DNA from: Corynebacterium bouchesdurhonense
Lineage (GTDB): Bacteria; Actinomycetota; Actinomycetes; Mycobacteriales; Mycobacteriaceae
Length of the DNA: 64,000 nt
NCBI RefSeq assembly: GCF_900078305.2
Contig: NZ_LT546028.1
Location: 186,001 to 250,000 of the forward strand
Direction of reading: 5' to 3'
The notes beneath the pieces are model-generated. The model was not told where the DNA came from. It did not search any database and saw nothing but the letters and a program-made list of their open reading frames with translations. Shown piece after piece: positions 1 through 13,164 of this stretch (position 1 is the first letter of the stretch; each line of letters begins with the position of its first letter). The position numbers were made by a program, and so were the translations under genes.

Positions 1-2110
<2,110 letters not shown>

Positions 2111-2111
<1 letters not shown>

Positions 2112-2136
2112 GGGGCATTCGCTTGCCGACGCCCCC
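2111..2136 (-). repeat. GTCGACAAGC dispersed element, copy 2 (variant)
   Basis: Core GTCGGCAAGC on the minus strand (2121-2130), enclosed by GGGGGC (2111-2116) and GCCCCC (2131-2136), a perfect 6-bp stem. It lies between the convergent ends of glgB and the next gene. It could double as a weak terminator, but there is no U tract. Confidence 0.6.
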
Positions 2137-2145
2137 TCCTGCGCG

Positions 2146-3045
2146 CTAAAACAGCGCGCTGGCCAGCTTGGTGCGCGCGGCGATCACGCGCGGGTCCGCC
2201 GGGTCAAACAGCCCGAACAGCTCGATCAGGCGCGCCTTGGCCTCCGGGTGCGCCTTCACCAGCGCGAGCAGGCGGTCGAAGGCCAGCTCCGGCGCCCCGG
2301 CCACCACCTCGGCATCCGCCGCGGCTAGCTGCTTGGCTACGTCCTGCGGGTCTGCCGCGGCGTCCTGGATCGGGTCGGTGGACCGGCTCAACGGGTCGAG
2401 GCGCTTGATCACCGCCACGGTGGCCTTCGCCTGCTTCACCTCCGCGTTTTGGGGGTCGGCGGCGAGGATGTCGTCGTAGGCGGCGGCCGCGGCGTCATAG
2501 TCGCCGGCGGCCAGCGCCGCCTCCGCCGCATCGAGGCGCGGGTCCCCCGCCTGCGCGCCCTCTCCCCCAGCTGCACCCTCGGGTTCTTCCGTACCCAGGC
2601 CCTGCAGCTGCGGGCCGATCTGGCTCACCAGCGCGTCCACCCACTGGCGCAGCTGCTCCTCCGGCTGGTTGCCTTCGAAGCTGGTCACCGGGCGTCCAGC
2701 GGCCAGCGCAACCGCGGTGGGGACTGCGCGCACGCCCAGCGCCTGCGCCAGCTGCGGGCTGGCGTCCGCGTCCAGGTAGGCCACCAGGAACTCGCGCTGG
2801 CCCTGCGCCAACTGCTGCAGCGTCGCCTTCAGCGCCTCCGACTCGGCCGAGCGGGAGCTGCCCACCAAGAGCACCACCGGCACTTGCATGGAGCGCTCGA
2901 AGGCTTTGGCCTCCACGTCGCGCTCGGACACCGTGATGAAGGGCTCGAACGCGGTGCCCTCCATCTCGCGGCGGGCCTGGGCCTGCTGCGCAAGGGCGGC
3001 CAAGTCCACCGCGCCGCCCGTAAATGACTGGTTGAATTCGGCCAC
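2146..3045 (-). CDS. YbbN-like thioredoxin-fold/tetratricopeptide protein
   Basis: A 299-residue protein with a thioredoxin-like domain (about residues 20-140: PVVLLVGSSRSAES, then FLVAYLDADASPQLAQALGVRAVPTAVAL) followed by a helical, TPR-like C-terminal half rich in Ala (AEAALAAGDYDAAAAAYDDIL). The active-site position reads GSSRSAES with no CXXC, and the protein has no cysteine, so it cannot act as a disulfide reductase. This matches the YbbN (CnoX)-type co-chaperone architecture, so a holdase or assembly role is more likely. It lies tail-to-tail with glgB and 10 bp downstream of the MTH1187-type gene on the same strand, suggesting co-transcription. Confidence 0.8.
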   Translation of the reverse strand: MAEFNQSFTGGAVDLAALAQQAQARREMEGTAFEPFITVSERDVEAKAFERSMQVPVVLLVGSSRSAESEALKATLQQLAQGQREFLVAYLDADASPQLAQALGVRAVPTAVALAAGRPVTSFEGNQPEEQLRQWVDALVSQIGPQLQGLGTEEPEGAAGGEGAQAGDPRLDAAEAALAAGDYDAAAAAYDDILAADPQNAEVKQAKATVAVIKRLDPLSRSTDPIQDAAADPQDVAKQLAAADAEVVAGAPELAFDRLLALVKAHPEAKARLIELFGLFDPADPRVIAARTKLASALF

Positions 3046-3055
3046 GCCGATCTCC

Positions 3056-3367
3056 TTAATCCTGGTGCTCTTCGAAGTGCTTGTTCAGTGAGTCGATCTT
3101 CTGGTGCAGCATGTCCGTGTAGCCGGGGCGGATGTCCGCCTTGATCACCAACGATACGCGCGGGGACACCGCCTCCACGGCCTCGGTGGCGCGACGGATG
3201 ACGTCCATGACCTCGTCCCACTCGCCCTCGATAGTGGTGAACATCGACGTGGTCTCGTGCGGCAAGCCCGATTCGCGGACCACCCGCACCGCGCGAGACA
3301 CCGCCTCCGACATCTCCCCGTTGGGGTTGTCCGTCACCGTCGGGGCTACTGAGAACGCTGCAATCAT
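3056..3367 (-). CDS. MTH1187/YkoF-type thiamine-binding family protein
   Basis: A 103-residue protein starting MIAAFSVAPTV, with VSRAVRVVRESGLPHETTSMFTTIEGEWDEVMDVI in the middle. This is the pattern of the MTH1187 (UPF0045, DUF77) fold, small ferredoxin-like proteins that form tetramers; some bind thiamine or related ligands. The ATG at 3365-3367 was chosen because the upstream extension is low-complexity and lacks family similarity. The biological ligand in corynebacteria is not clear from sequence. It sits in a run of minus-strand housekeeping genes. Confidence 0.75.
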   Translation of the reverse strand: MIAAFSVAPTVTDNPNGEMSEAVSRAVRVVRESGLPHETTSMFTTIEGEWDEVMDVIRRATEAVEAVSPRVSLVIKADIRPGYTDMLHQKIDSLNKHFEEHQD

Positions 3368-3392
3368 GGACCTAAGCCTACAAGCGGGCGGC

Positions 3393-3680
3393 CTACCGGC
3401 GCTCCCAGCAGTGGCGGTGCCAGTGCCGGCGGTCATCCACGCCGCGGCCCGAGTCCCTGGGCCAGGCCACCACGTGGGCGACCCCGGGCGAAATGTTCTG
3501 GTTGCACCGCGGGCAGACGTAGAACTTCACCGCCGCCGCGGCACCGATCTGGCGCACGCAGTACATCTCCCCGTGCGTCCAGCTGGGGCCCTCCATCTCC
3601 TGGGTGCCGATGAAGGTGGATCCGTCCCGCGGCAGGATGTAGCCGGGGGTGCGCGGCGCGCGCCGGTTCTTTCTGGGCAT
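3393..3680 (-). CDS. Conserved small actinobacterial protein with zinc-ribbon-like cysteines
   Basis: 95 residues, very basic at the N-terminus (MPRKNRRAPRTPG). A central CPRCNQ pair and a C-terminal cluster RRHWHRHCWERR could together bind a metal ion. I recall similar short proteins next to nucS in actinobacteria, sometimes labelled ATP/GTP-binding protein, but no P-loop is visible. The function is unknown. It lies 17 bp downstream of nucS on the same strand, so it is probably co-transcribed with it. Confidence 0.7.
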   Translation of the reverse strand: MPRKNRRAPRTPGYILPRDGSTFIGTQEMEGPSWTHGEMYCVRQIGAAAAVKFYVCPRCNQNISPGVAHVVAWPRDSGRGVDDRRHWHRHCWERR

Positions 3681-3697
3681 AGTGCGATCCCGTTTTC

Positions 3698-4390
3698 TTA
3701 GAAGAGCCGCAGCTCGTTGGACTCGATACCGCGCAGTTCGCCGTAGTCGAGGGTGACGCAGCGGAAACCCCGGTCCTCCGCCAGCGTTCGAGCCTGCGGC
3801 TTGATCTCCTGGGCGGCGAACACCCCGGAGACCGGGCGCAGCAGCTCGTCGCGGTTCAACAGCTCCACGTACCTGCTCAGCTGCTCCACCCCGTCGATCC
3901 CGCCCCGTCGCTTCACCTCCACGGCCACAGTGCCGCCGCGCGGGTCGCGCGCGAGGATGTCAACCGGCCCGATCGCCGTGGGATACTCGCGGCGCACCAG
4001 CGAATAGCCCTGGCCGAGCGTGGTGATGTGCTCCGCCAACAGCTCCTGGAGGTGCGCCTCCACTCCGTCCTTGACCAGGCCCGGATCCACGCCCAGCTCG
4101 TGGGAGGAATCGGAGAGGATCTCCTCGATGGTGATGCGCAGTTGCTCCCCCTTCGGATTTTCCACGATCCACAGCTGCTCGCCCGTGTCAGCTCCGTCGA
4201 GGTCCACCACGGCCTCCTCGCGGAGGGAGCACGGGGGTGTCATCCAGTTCAGCGGCTTATAGGCCCGATCATCGGCGTGGATCGACACGGAACCGTCCGC
4301 CTTGATCAGGATGAGGCGCACCGCCGCGGGGAGGTGCGCGTCCAAGCGGCCAACGTAGTCCACGGAGCAGCGGGCGATGACTAAACGCAT
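3698..4390 (-). CDS. nucS: Mismatch-specific endonuclease NucS (EndoMS)
   Basis: NucS is the non-canonical mismatch-repair nuclease of actinobacteria and archaea, which cuts both strands at certain mismatches in organisms without MutS/MutL. The protein is 230 residues, the usual size. The C-terminal RecB-like nuclease core is clear: Asp144 in GPVDILARD, then Glu158 and Lys160 in [10 protein letters not shown], a D...ExK site. The extreme C-terminus ELRLF resembles a beta-clamp-binding tail, as expected from the family. The start ATG at 4388-4390 gives [16 protein letters not shown], the typical family N-terminus. Confidence 0.95.
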   Translation of the reverse strand: MRLVIARCSVDYVGRLDAHLPAAVRLILIKADGSVSIHADDRAYKPLNWMTPPCSLREEAVVDLDGADTGEQLWIVENPKGEQLRITIEEILSDSSHELGVDPGLVKDGVEAHLQELLAEHITTLGQGYSLVRREYPTAIGPVDILARDPRGGTVAVEVKRRGGIDGVEQLSRYVELLNRDELLRPVSGVFAAQEIKPQARTLAEDRGFRCVTLDYGELRGIESNELRLF

Positions 4391-4448
4391 GACAGCCAGC
4401 GTACCGCCGGGCCGTGCGGCCTCCCCAGCCAGCCCCGGGCCGCGCCCC

Positions 4449-4913
4449 CTACTGCTCGCGGCGGCCGCGGTTGGCCCGCTCCGCCAGCGCGTTCATGTCC
4501 TCGCGCTGGTCCCGGCTATCCGGCGCGGACTCCAGCCAGGAGATCAGCGCCATCTCCACGTGGCGCGCACCCGCGAACTCCATCTCGCCCTCAGGGCCGC
4601 CGAGCACCAGCACCGACTCCACTCCGGGCATAAAGTCGCGTTCCTCCGCGGTGAGCTCGCGCACCCCGTTGAACGTCACCGTGCGGCGGTCCAAGGAGAG
4701 GTCGTAGTTGAAGGACAAGGAGCGCAACTTGTAAAAGCGGGCCTGCTCCCCCACGTAGCGCAGCACGCCGTGGCGCCAGCCGTGCGAGCCCTCCGCAGGC
4801 AGGCCGCGCAGCAGGCACTGCGCACCGTGTCCGCGGAACATGGTGAAACGCCACGCCGAGGCGATGCCCGCGGTGGCGGCGAGCAGCAGCAGGACGTACT
4901 CCAGGATTTTCAT
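4449..4913 (-). CDS. DUF2550 family membrane-anchored protein
   Basis: A 154-residue actinobacterial protein with one N-terminal transmembrane helix ([21 protein letters not shown]) and a soluble domain containing [26 protein letters not shown], typical of DUF2550. The function is unknown. The start at 4913 has a good AGGAAAGG ribosome-binding site; longer frames upstream lack one. It lies downstream of the ATP synthase operon on the same strand but beyond a strong terminator, so it is probably expressed separately. Confidence 0.8.
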   Translation of the reverse strand: MKILEYVLLLLAATAGIASAWRFTMFRGHGAQCLLRGLPAEGSHGWRHGVLRYVGEQARFYKLRSLSFNYDLSLDRRTVTFNGVRELTAEERDFMPGVESVLVLGGPEGEMEFAGARHVEMALISWLESAPDSRDQREDMNALAERANRGRREQ

Positions 4914-5044
4914 GCCGTCCCGCCTTTCCTCAGGGCACGCGCCGCAAGGTCCGCGCGTTGTAGGGTTTTGACTCATCCTAGTCCCAGTTCCCACGCAAAC
5001 AACGGGTGCGGCACGGGGAGTTTTGCGGTTGTGCTCAGGGGGGC

Positions 5045-5054
5045 GTCGACAAGC
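5045..5054 (+). repeat. GTCGACAAGC dispersed element, copy 3
   Basis: Exact core in the context GGGGGGC-core-AAAAGCG, in the gap between atpC and the DUF2550 gene, immediately beyond the atp terminator. The right side lacks a matching C run, so no stem is called. Confidence 0.6.
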
Positions 5055-5063
5055 AAAAGCGCG

Positions 5064-5095
5064 AAAACGCCGCCGCCCCGAGGAGGGCGGCGGCG
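5064..5095 (-). terminator. Rho-independent terminator of the atp operon
   Basis: An 11-bp perfect GC stem (5068-5078 with 5085-5095) and a 6-base loop, followed on the minus strand by TTTT (5067-5064). It lies 28 bp past the atpC stop. Confidence 0.85.
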
Positions 5096-5123
5096 CTTCG
5101 AAGAGATGCGGCGGGCGCTTGGC

Positions 5124-5492
5124 CTAGTGGGATGCGCGACGCACCGCGGCAAGCTCGGCCTCCGAGCGCGCCTTGGTCACAGCGTCATCATCCTGCAGGT
5201 GCGACTCCGCGTCGGCGGAATCGACCTCGCTGGCAAAGATCGCGTAATCCGCGAGGATTGTCACGCGTTCGCCCTGTACTGCGAGGAACCCGCCCTGGAC
5301 AGCCGCGACGATGCGCTCGCCGTCGACCGGGCGGATGGTCACAACACCGTTGTCCTTGAGCTGGCCCAAGAGCGGCTCGTGACCGGGCAGGATGCCGATC
5401 TCACCCTCGGTGGTCTGCGCGGTGACGATGCTTGCCTGGCCGGACCAGAGCATGCGGTCGACGGAGACCAGCTGCGCGGTAAGTTCAGCCAT
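5124..5492 (-). CDS. atpC: F1Fo ATP synthase epsilon subunit
   Basis: 122 residues. The N-terminal beta-sandwich of F1 epsilon ([39 protein letters not shown]) is complete; the C-terminal helical part is short, as is common in actinobacteria. It belongs to the central stalk, couples rotation to catalysis and restrains ATP hydrolysis. It is the last gene of the operon, 9 bp after atpD, and is followed by a strong terminator. Confidence 0.95.
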   Translation of the reverse strand: MAELTAQLVSVDRMLWSGQASIVTAQTTEGEIGILPGHEPLLGQLKDNGVVTIRPVDGERIVAAVQGGFLAVQGERVTILADYAIFASEVDSADAESHLQDDDAVTKARSEAELAAVRRASH

Positions 5493-5501
5493 GGTGCCCT
5501 C

Positions 5502-7037
<1,536 letters not shown>

Positions 7038-8012
7038 TTAGTCACTTTCCTCACTACCGGACAGCGCGCCGGCGCCGCCGATAATCTCGGTGATTTCCTG
7101 GGTGATTTTAGCCTGGCGGGCCTGGTTCGCCTCGCGGGAGAGGTTGTTGGCCAGCTCCGTTGCGTTATCCGTCGCGTTCTTCATGGCGGTGCGGCGCGAA
7201 GCGGACTCCGATGCCGAGGCCTCCAGGAAGATCGAGTACAGCGAACGGGAGACGTACACCGGAAGCAACTCGGACATCAGCGTGTCCGGATCCGGCTCGA
7301 AATCCATGTCCGGTTGGACGTTTCCGGACGTCTCCAGCATGGACTCCTGCTCGTACTCCACGTCCTTGATCACCGGCTCGATCGGCAGCAACTGGTGCAC
7401 CCGCGCCTCCTGCGAAAGCATGGAGACAAACTCGGTGTAGACCACGTGCACCTGGTCGAAGCCGCGCACAGCGGTCCCCTCGGCGCCGTTGACGCCCTCG
7501 CGCCACTTGGTGGTGCCCTCGGAACCGGCCATGAAGCCGTCGATCATGTGGCGGCGCACCTCGTGGGTTGCCTCCCATGACGGCTGCTGGGACCAGCCGG
7601 TCCACGCACCCGCGACATCCATGTCGCGGAACCGGTAGTGGGTCACACCCTTGTTGCCGGTGACGTAGCGGACCACGTCATAGCCTGCGTCGCGGAGCAT
7701 GCGCTCCAGCTGGGCGGCCTTCTTCAGCACGTTGTGGTTGTAACCGCCCGCCATGCCGCGATCAGAAGTGACCACGAGGATCGCCGCAACCTTGCCATTC
7801 TCCCGCTCGTGGAGCATGGGGTGGTCGAGGGAGCTCGTAGCTGCGAGGCGCTCCATGACAACCTGCAGCTCATCGGCGTAGGGCTTCGCCGCATCAACGC
7901 GCTGCTGCGCCTTGGTGATCTGCGACGTAGCGATCAGCTCTTGAGCCTTGGTGATCTTCTTCGTGGAGTTGACGGACCTGATTCGGTCGCGCAATTCGCG
8001 AAGTGTAGCCAT
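7038..8012 (-). CDS. atpG: F1Fo ATP synthase gamma subunit
   Basis: 324 residues, the rotor shaft. The N-terminal coiled-coil helix (MATLRELRDRIRSVNSTKKITKAQELIATSQ) and the C-terminal helix (SRRTAMKNATDNATELANNLSREANQARQAKITQEITEIIGGA) are both characteristic. A central insertion of about 35 residues compared with E. coli (around TKWREGVNGAEGTAVRG) is in keeping with actinobacterial gamma subunits. It lies between atpA and atpD in the standard order. Confidence 0.96.
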   Translation of the reverse strand: MATLRELRDRIRSVNSTKKITKAQELIATSQITKAQQRVDAAKPYADELQVVMERLAATSSLDHPMLHERENGKVAAILVVTSDRGMAGGYNHNVLKKAAQLERMLRDAGYDVVRYVTGNKGVTHYRFRDMDVAGAWTGWSQQPSWEATHEVRRHMIDGFMAGSEGTTKWREGVNGAEGTAVRGFDQVHVVYTEFVSMLSQEARVHQLLPIEPVIKDVEYEQESMLETSGNVQPDMDFEPDPDTLMSELLPVYVSRSLYSIFLEASASESASRRTAMKNATDNATELANNLSREANQARQAKITQEITEIIGGAGALSGSEESD

Positions 8013-8075
8013 GGTTTACTTCCTCCCTTCCTTGTTATTCGTTTCCTTCATCTGGGTGGGTAGCACTGGCCAGAT

Positions 8076-9707
8076 TTAGGAGCGGCTGACGTTGAGCTGG
8101 TTCTTGGACACCTGGGAGGCATCCAGCGCGCGCTCCTCCGGCTCGCGCACGATGCGCTCGCCGGTGGACGCCTGGAAGTTGCGCGCGAACTGCTCGTTCA
8201 CTCGCAGGATCGCCTGCTGGGACGCCTCGTCGAGAGCCTTGCCGCCGGCAATCTGCTCGTACACCTCGGGCGCGGAAGCGTGGATCTGCTCCTGCAGCTC
8301 GCGCTCGTAGCGGCGGACATCCTCGACGGGAACGACGTCGAAGACACCCTGGTTCGCGGCCCAGATGGACACGATCTGGAACTCCACCGGCTGCGGGGAG
8401 TTCTCCGGCTGCTTCAACAGCTCCACCAGACGCTGACCGCGCTCGAGCTGCTTCTTGGAGGCAGCATCGAGGTCGGACGCGAACGCCGCGAAGGACTCGA
8501 GGTCGCGGTACGCGGCCAGGTCCAGACGCAGGTTACCGGCAACCTTCTTCATACCCTTGGTCTGCGCGGCACCACCGACACGGGACACGGAGATACCCAC
8601 GTCGATAGCCGGGCGCACGCCCTGGTTGAACAGGTCGGACTGGAGGAAGACCTGGCCGTCGGTGATCGAGATGACGTTGGTCGGGATGAAGGCACCCACG
8701 TCGTTCGCCTTGGTCTCGATGATCGGCAGCGCGGTCAAGGAGCCGGCGCCGAGCTCGTCGTTAAGCTTGGCGGCGCGCTCCAGCAGGCGGGAGTGCAGGT
8801 AGAACACGTCGCCCGGGTACGCCTCGCGGCCCGGCGGGCGGCGCAGCAGCAGGGAGATGGCGCGGTAGGCCTCGGCCTGCTTCGTCAGGTCATCGTAAAT
8901 AACCAGGACGTGCTTGCCCTGGTACATCCAGTGCTGGCCAAGGGCCGCGCCGGAGAACGGCGCGAGCCACTTGAAGCCCGCGGAGTCGGATGCCGGGGCG
9001 GCCACGATGGTGGTGTACTCCAGCGCGCCCGCGTCCTCGAGGGTCTGGCGCACGCCGGCGATGGTCGAGCCCTTCTGACCCACGGCGACGTAGATGCAGC
9101 GCACCTGCTTCGACGGATCGCCGGACTCCCAGAACGCCTTCTGGTTCAGGATGGTGTCGATGCACACCGCGGTCTTACCGGTCTTGCGGTCACCGATGAT
9201 CAGCTGGCGCTGGCCGCGGCCGATCGGGGTCATCGCGTCGATTGCCTTGAGGCCGGTCTGCATCGGCTCCTCGACCGGCTGGCGGTCGAGAACGCCGGCA
9301 GCCTGGAGCTCCAGGGCGCGCTCCTCAGTGGACTCAATCGGGCCGAGGCCGTCGATCGGCTGGCCCAGGGGGTTGATCACGCGGCCGAGGAAGTTCTCGC
9401 CGACCGGGATGGACAGGACCTCGCCGGTCCTCTTGACTTTGTCGCCCTCGGTGAGGGTCTCGAAGTTACCCAGCACCACCACACCGATCGTGTCGGTGTC
9501 GAGGTTCTGTGCGACGCCAATCACGCCGTTGGGGAACTCGAGCAGCTCGTTCGTCATGCAGCCGGGCAGCCCGGAAACCTGGGCAATACCATCTGCAGCC
9601 GAAGTCACCACGCCGACCTCCTCACGGGAGGCCTCCGCGGAGTAGCTCGAGGTGTAGTTCGCTATCGCGCTACGGATCTCATCGGAGGAGATCGTCAGCT
9701 CCGCCAT
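8076..9707 (-). CDS. atpA: F1Fo ATP synthase alpha subunit
   Basis: 543 residues, the non-catalytic nucleotide-binding subunit, with P-loop [15 protein letters not shown] and the signature block ([21 protein letters not shown]). The start at 9707 ([15 protein letters not shown]) was chosen because GCAGGAAGAAC sits just before the ATG; an in-frame ATG at 9740 would add 11 residues ([11 protein letters not shown]) without family similarity. The C-terminal tail beyond the helical domain is about 20 residues longer than in E. coli. Confidence 0.96.
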   Translation of the reverse strand: MAELTISSDEIRSAIANYTSSYSAEASREEVGVVTSAADGIAQVSGLPGCMTNELLEFPNGVIGVAQNLDTDTIGVVVLGNFETLTEGDKVKRTGEVLSIPVGENFLGRVINPLGQPIDGLGPIESTEERALELQAAGVLDRQPVEEPMQTGLKAIDAMTPIGRGQRQLIIGDRKTGKTAVCIDTILNQKAFWESGDPSKQVRCIYVAVGQKGSTIAGVRQTLEDAGALEYTTIVAAPASDSAGFKWLAPFSGAALGQHWMYQGKHVLVIYDDLTKQAEAYRAISLLLRRPPGREAYPGDVFYLHSRLLERAAKLNDELGAGSLTALPIIETKANDVGAFIPTNVISITDGQVFLQSDLFNQGVRPAIDVGISVSRVGGAAQTKGMKKVAGNLRLDLAAYRDLESFAAFASDLDAASKKQLERGQRLVELLKQPENSPQPVEFQIVSIWAANQGVFDVVPVEDVRRYERELQEQIHASAPEVYEQIAGGKALDEASQQAILRVNEQFARNFQASTGERIVREPEERALDASQVSKNQLNVSRS

Positions 9708-9750
9708 GTTCTTCCTGCTCTCGGTAGATTCTTCCAGCATTTGTTACTCG

Positions 9751-10584
9751 TTAAAGGGTCGTGCTCGCGGCGAGGTCGGTGCGCAGGCGCGTGAGCTTGC
9801 CACGCGTGGAACCGTCAATCTCCTCGTCGCCAACCCGGACGATCATCCCGCCGAGGAGGCTGGGGTCAACCTCGGAGTGGATGGCCATCTCGCGACCGTA
9901 AATGTTCTCAAGCTTGCGTGCGAGGGCTTCGCGCTGGGAGGAGGAAAGCTCCTCCGCCGCGACGACGCGCGCCACAGTCTTGCCTCGCAGATCAGCCACC
10001 TCATCCGCCAGCGACGACAAGTCGTCGACCGGGTTGTGCTCGCGGCGGCCGATCACCTGCAGTGCGAGAGCCTCGGTGAACATGGTCACCTTGCCGTAAA
10101 TCACGCTGGCCAGCAGGCCGCGCTTTTGCGCTGCGGTGGCGGTTCGGTCCGCCAGGAGCTGGGTGAGCTCGGTCTCGGACTCGAGCAGGACGGAGAGCTG
10201 GTACAGCTCGTCTTCGACCTGCTCCAGCTGGCCCTGCTGCTCTGCGCCGCGCATGAGTGCGCGGCGGCCCAGTGCGACCAGCCCAGTGCGGAACTCGCGC
10301 GGGGTGGACCACTCCTGGGAAGCGGCGTCCGTGATGATCTGCTTCGTCGGCTCCGCAACCTTGTCGCCAAAGACCTCGCCGATGATGCCGGCGCGCTGCT
10401 CGGGCTCGAGCGACGCGTCTGCGACGGCGACGCGCAGCGAGCGGTTAGCGTCGAGCTGGTCCACGATCAGGAACAGCTCGGTGCCCACCTGTGCGGCCAC
10501 GGCGACGGCGTTGTCGGAGGAACGGATCAGCTCATCGAGCTTCTCCGCCACGTGCGTCTGTGCTTCGCGACTAGCTGCCTTCAT
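9751..10584 (-). CDS. atpH: F1Fo ATP synthase delta subunit
   Basis: 277 residues, about 100 more than the E. coli protein, as usual for corynebacterial delta subunits. It connects the peripheral stalk to the top of F1. The recognisable OSCP/delta blocks are LYQLSVLLESETELTQLLADRTATAAQKRGLL near the middle and the C-terminal DPSLLGGMIVRVGDEEIDGSTRGKLTRLR. It lies 5 bp downstream of atpF. Confidence 0.94.
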   Translation of the reverse strand: MKAASREAQTHVAEKLDELIRSSDNAVAVAAQVGTELFLIVDQLDANRSLRVAVADASLEPEQRAGIIGEVFGDKVAEPTKQIITDAASQEWSTPREFRTGLVALGRRALMRGAEQQGQLEQVEDELYQLSVLLESETELTQLLADRTATAAQKRGLLASVIYGKVTMFTEALALQVIGRREHNPVDDLSSLADEVADLRGKTVARVVAAEELSSSQREALARKLENIYGREMAIHSEVDPSLLGGMIVRVGDEEIDGSTRGKLTRLRTDLAASTTL

Positions 10585-10589
10585 GTCGC

Positions 10590-11165
10590 CTACTTCCTCG
10601 TCGAAACGTTGTCGAGCTCCGAGAGGAATTCATCGATCGTGTTGGAGCGGCGGGTGGAATCCGACAGCTCGGTGCCGAGCAGGCGCTCGGCCAGGTTGAT
10701 CGAGTTCTGCCCCATCTCGTTGCGCAGCTCAGAAACAACCTGCTCGCGGGAAGCGAGCAGCTGCTTCTCGCCGGCCTCGACGATGCGGCGGGACTCCTCC
10801 TCGGCGCGGGCGCGGGACTCAGCCTCGATCTCCTTGCCGCGTGCACGCGCGGCCTCGCGGATCTCGGCGGCCTCGGCGCGTGCCTCGGCGAGCTCGGCGT
10901 TGTTCTTCTCCAGGGCAGCCTTGGCTTCCTTCTGGGCGACCTCAGCACGCTCGATGCCGCCCTTGATCCGGTCCTCGCGCTCCGCCAGCACTTCCTGGAA
11001 CTTCGGAAGCACGTACTTCCAGAAGAGCAGGAAAACGATGATGAAGACAACGAGCGACCAGACCACGTCGTACGCGGCCGGCAGGAGAATGGACGGTTCC
11101 TTCTCCAGCGGCAGCGTCTCGTGGCCGGCCTCAGCCGCCACGAAAAATGCGTTGACGTTAGTCAT
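10590..11165 (-). CDS. atpF: F1Fo ATP synthase b subunit
   Basis: 191 residues: a single membrane helix ([23 protein letters not shown], about 33-55) followed by a long charged coiled coil rich in Ala, Glu and Arg ([23 protein letters not shown]), the peripheral stalk. It lies between atpE and atpH in the usual order, with 49 bp to the atpE stop. Confidence 0.95.
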   Translation of the reverse strand: MTNVNAFFVAAEAGHETLPLEKEPSILLPAAYDVVWSLVVFIIVFLLFWKYVLPKFQEVLAEREDRIKGGIERAEVAQKEAKAALEKNNAELAEARAEAAEIREAARARGKEIEAESRARAEEESRRIVEAGEKQLLASREQVVSELRNEMGQNSINLAERLLGTELSDSTRRSNTIDEFLSELDNVSTRK

Positions 11166-11214
11166 AGGGTTGCTCCTGATCTAAAAGGTGTACGGGGTGA
11201 AACGCGTGTTGCTT

Positions 11215-11544
<330 letters not shown>

Positions 11545-11571
11545 TCAGTTTGGCCGGTGATTCGCGCTTTG

Positions 11572-12366
11572 TTAGTGCGCATCTGCGTGGAGCGACAGTT
11601 CGATGTACACCGCCGTCAGAAGGGCGAAGATGTACGCCTGCAGGAAGATGATGATCAGCTCGTACAGGGTGAACAGCAGCGCCGCGATCAGGGTCAGGCC
11701 ACTTACCGCCGTCCATGCGTTCAGCTGCCAGAAGAAGAAGTTCGTGGCGGAGTACAGCAGGACGAGGATGATGTGGCCAGCCAGGAAGTTCGCCATAAGA
11801 CGAAGCGCCAAGGTGATCGGCCGCAGGATGAAGGTCGAGAAAATCTCGATGGGCACCACCAGCAGGTGGAGTGCCGGGGGCAGCCCCGGAATCACAGTCG
11901 AGTGCTTGAAGTAGGCCAAGCCGTAGCGCTGCACGCCGGCGTAGATCATCGCAATGTACGCAACCACCGCCAGCACGACCGGCATGCCGATGCGCGCGTT
12001 CGGCGAGATGTTGAGGAAGGGGATGATCGTGGCCGCGTTCATGAACAGAACCGTGAAGAAGATGGTGGCGATCACCGGAAGGAACCGCTTGCCATCTTTC
12101 TTGCCCAAAATCTCTTCGGCGATGTTGACGCGGACGAAGTCCACGCCGAGCTCGGCGAAGTTTTGCAGGCCCTTGGGAACCAGCTGCGGTTTCCGAAAGG
12201 CGATAACAAAGAGGAGCACCAGGATCGCCGCGATGAAGAGGCGGACAATCATGATGCGATCCAGCGCGAACCAGCCATTGGCAAAGTCTTCACCAATGAT
12301 CTGGCCGAACGTCTGCCCCGGGAAAAATTCTGGACCAAGTTGGGGTGCGTGGAAACTACCCTTCAT
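11572..12366 (-). CDS. atpB: F1Fo ATP synthase a subunit
   Basis: 264 residues, a polytopic membrane protein forming the proton half-channels. The essential Arg lies in ITLALRLMANFLAGH. The start was set at ATG 12366 (MKGSFHAPQLGPEFFPG); a TTG two codons upstream is a possible alternative. First gene of the main atp operon, with about 360 bp of non-coding DNA upstream that probably contains the operon promoter. Confidence 0.95.
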   Translation of the reverse strand: MKGSFHAPQLGPEFFPGQTFGQIIGEDFANGWFALDRIMIVRLFIAAILVLLFVIAFRKPQLVPKGLQNFAELGVDFVRVNIAEEILGKKDGKRFLPVIATIFFTVLFMNAATIIPFLNISPNARIGMPVVLAVVAYIAMIYAGVQRYGLAYFKHSTVIPGLPPALHLLVVPIEIFSTFILRPITLALRLMANFLAGHIILVLLYSATNFFFWQLNAWTAVSGLTLIAALLFTLYELIIIFLQAYIFALLTAVYIELSLHADAH

Positions 12367-12729
12367 GGCCAACGTTGTAACGCTCAGCGTTCTCTCCCGT
12401 TCTCGGGCCGCACCCGTTTGCGGGATGCGGTGCGATGGACGTCTTCAACAAGGTCTGCCCGCGCGGCGGACTCCGTCGCACATCTGCTACCGCGGGGCAG
12501 GGGATGTTGCTTTCGGCAGCCATGCCCGCTGGGCGGGCAGTCTCCACCTCAAGTAAACCCAGCGGACAGCCTAACAGGTGGGGGCTCGTTCTCGCGCTTT
12601 TGGGGCTGGTTGTCCCAGCCCCAGCTCACCCCCCGCAAGCCCCCCGTTCATTGAAGCTGGGTACAGGCCAGATCCACCCCGCACCCACCCCGTTGTTATT
12701 TATCTCACAGCCGCACCGCAGGGCGGGGT
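12367..12729 (-). promoter_or_regulatory. Leader/promoter region upstream of atpB
   Basis: 363 bp without a credible gene between atpI and atpB. It contains an inverted repeat (CCGCTGGG ... CCCAGCGG, about 12528-12566) and an AT-rich patch (TGTTATTTATCTCAC, about 12693-12707) that could hold a minus-strand -10 box. From what is known of corynebacteria, a promoter for the atp operon is likely here, but I cannot place the start of transcription. Confidence 0.4.
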
Positions 12730-13164
12730 TTAGCCCATGTAGGCCGTACGCGTGGTGATGGTCCCCCACGCCTCCGCCGCAAGCGCCACCACCAGCGCCG
12801 CGATGGTGGTGACGCCGAACGCGCCCTGGTCATAGAAGTCGAACCCGCGCAGCCACAGCAGCAGGAGGACCACCACAGCCATCTTGACCAGCCACCCGCC
12901 AAGCACCACGGCCATGGTGGTGGTCGGCGACGAGTTGGAGGTGGCCAGCACCGAGGCCGCGGTGGCCAGCACGAAGCCACCGCCGATGCCCACACCGAGC
13001 AGCACGCCCCAGATGCCGGGCAGATCGCGCGCGTAGCCCCACCCGATCAGGGAGAGCAGGGTAAGCGCCACCAACGCCCACGCACCCGCGCGCAGGGCCC
13101 GCACAAGGGGGCGTCGCTGATCCTCGAACTCGGCGGCGTCGCGGACGGTTAGCTCTTCACTCAC
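12730..13164 (-). CDS. atpI: AtpI-like small membrane protein
   Basis: 144 residues with four predicted membrane helices (for example WALVALTLLSLIGWGYA, MAVVVLLLLWLRG, TTIAALVVALAAEAW). Its place directly upstream of atpB and its size fit the actinobacterial AtpI/ATP synthase protein I family, proposed to help c-ring assembly or Mg uptake. Sequence conservation in this family is low, so the name rests mainly on context. It overlaps the end of wecA by 8 bp, suggesting translational coupling. Confidence 0.75.
   Translation of the reverse strand: MSEELTVRDAAEFEDQRRPLVRALRAGAWALVALTLLSLIGWGYARDLPGIWGVLLGVGIGGGFVLATAASVLATSNSSPTTTMAVVLGGWLVKMAVVVLLLLWLRGFDFYDQGAFGVTTIAALVVALAAEAWGTITTRTAYMG

Noticed and set aside
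12367..12729. Small RNA or riboswitch upstream of atpB
   Set aside because: Only a weak inverted repeat was seen; nothing supports a defined RNA.
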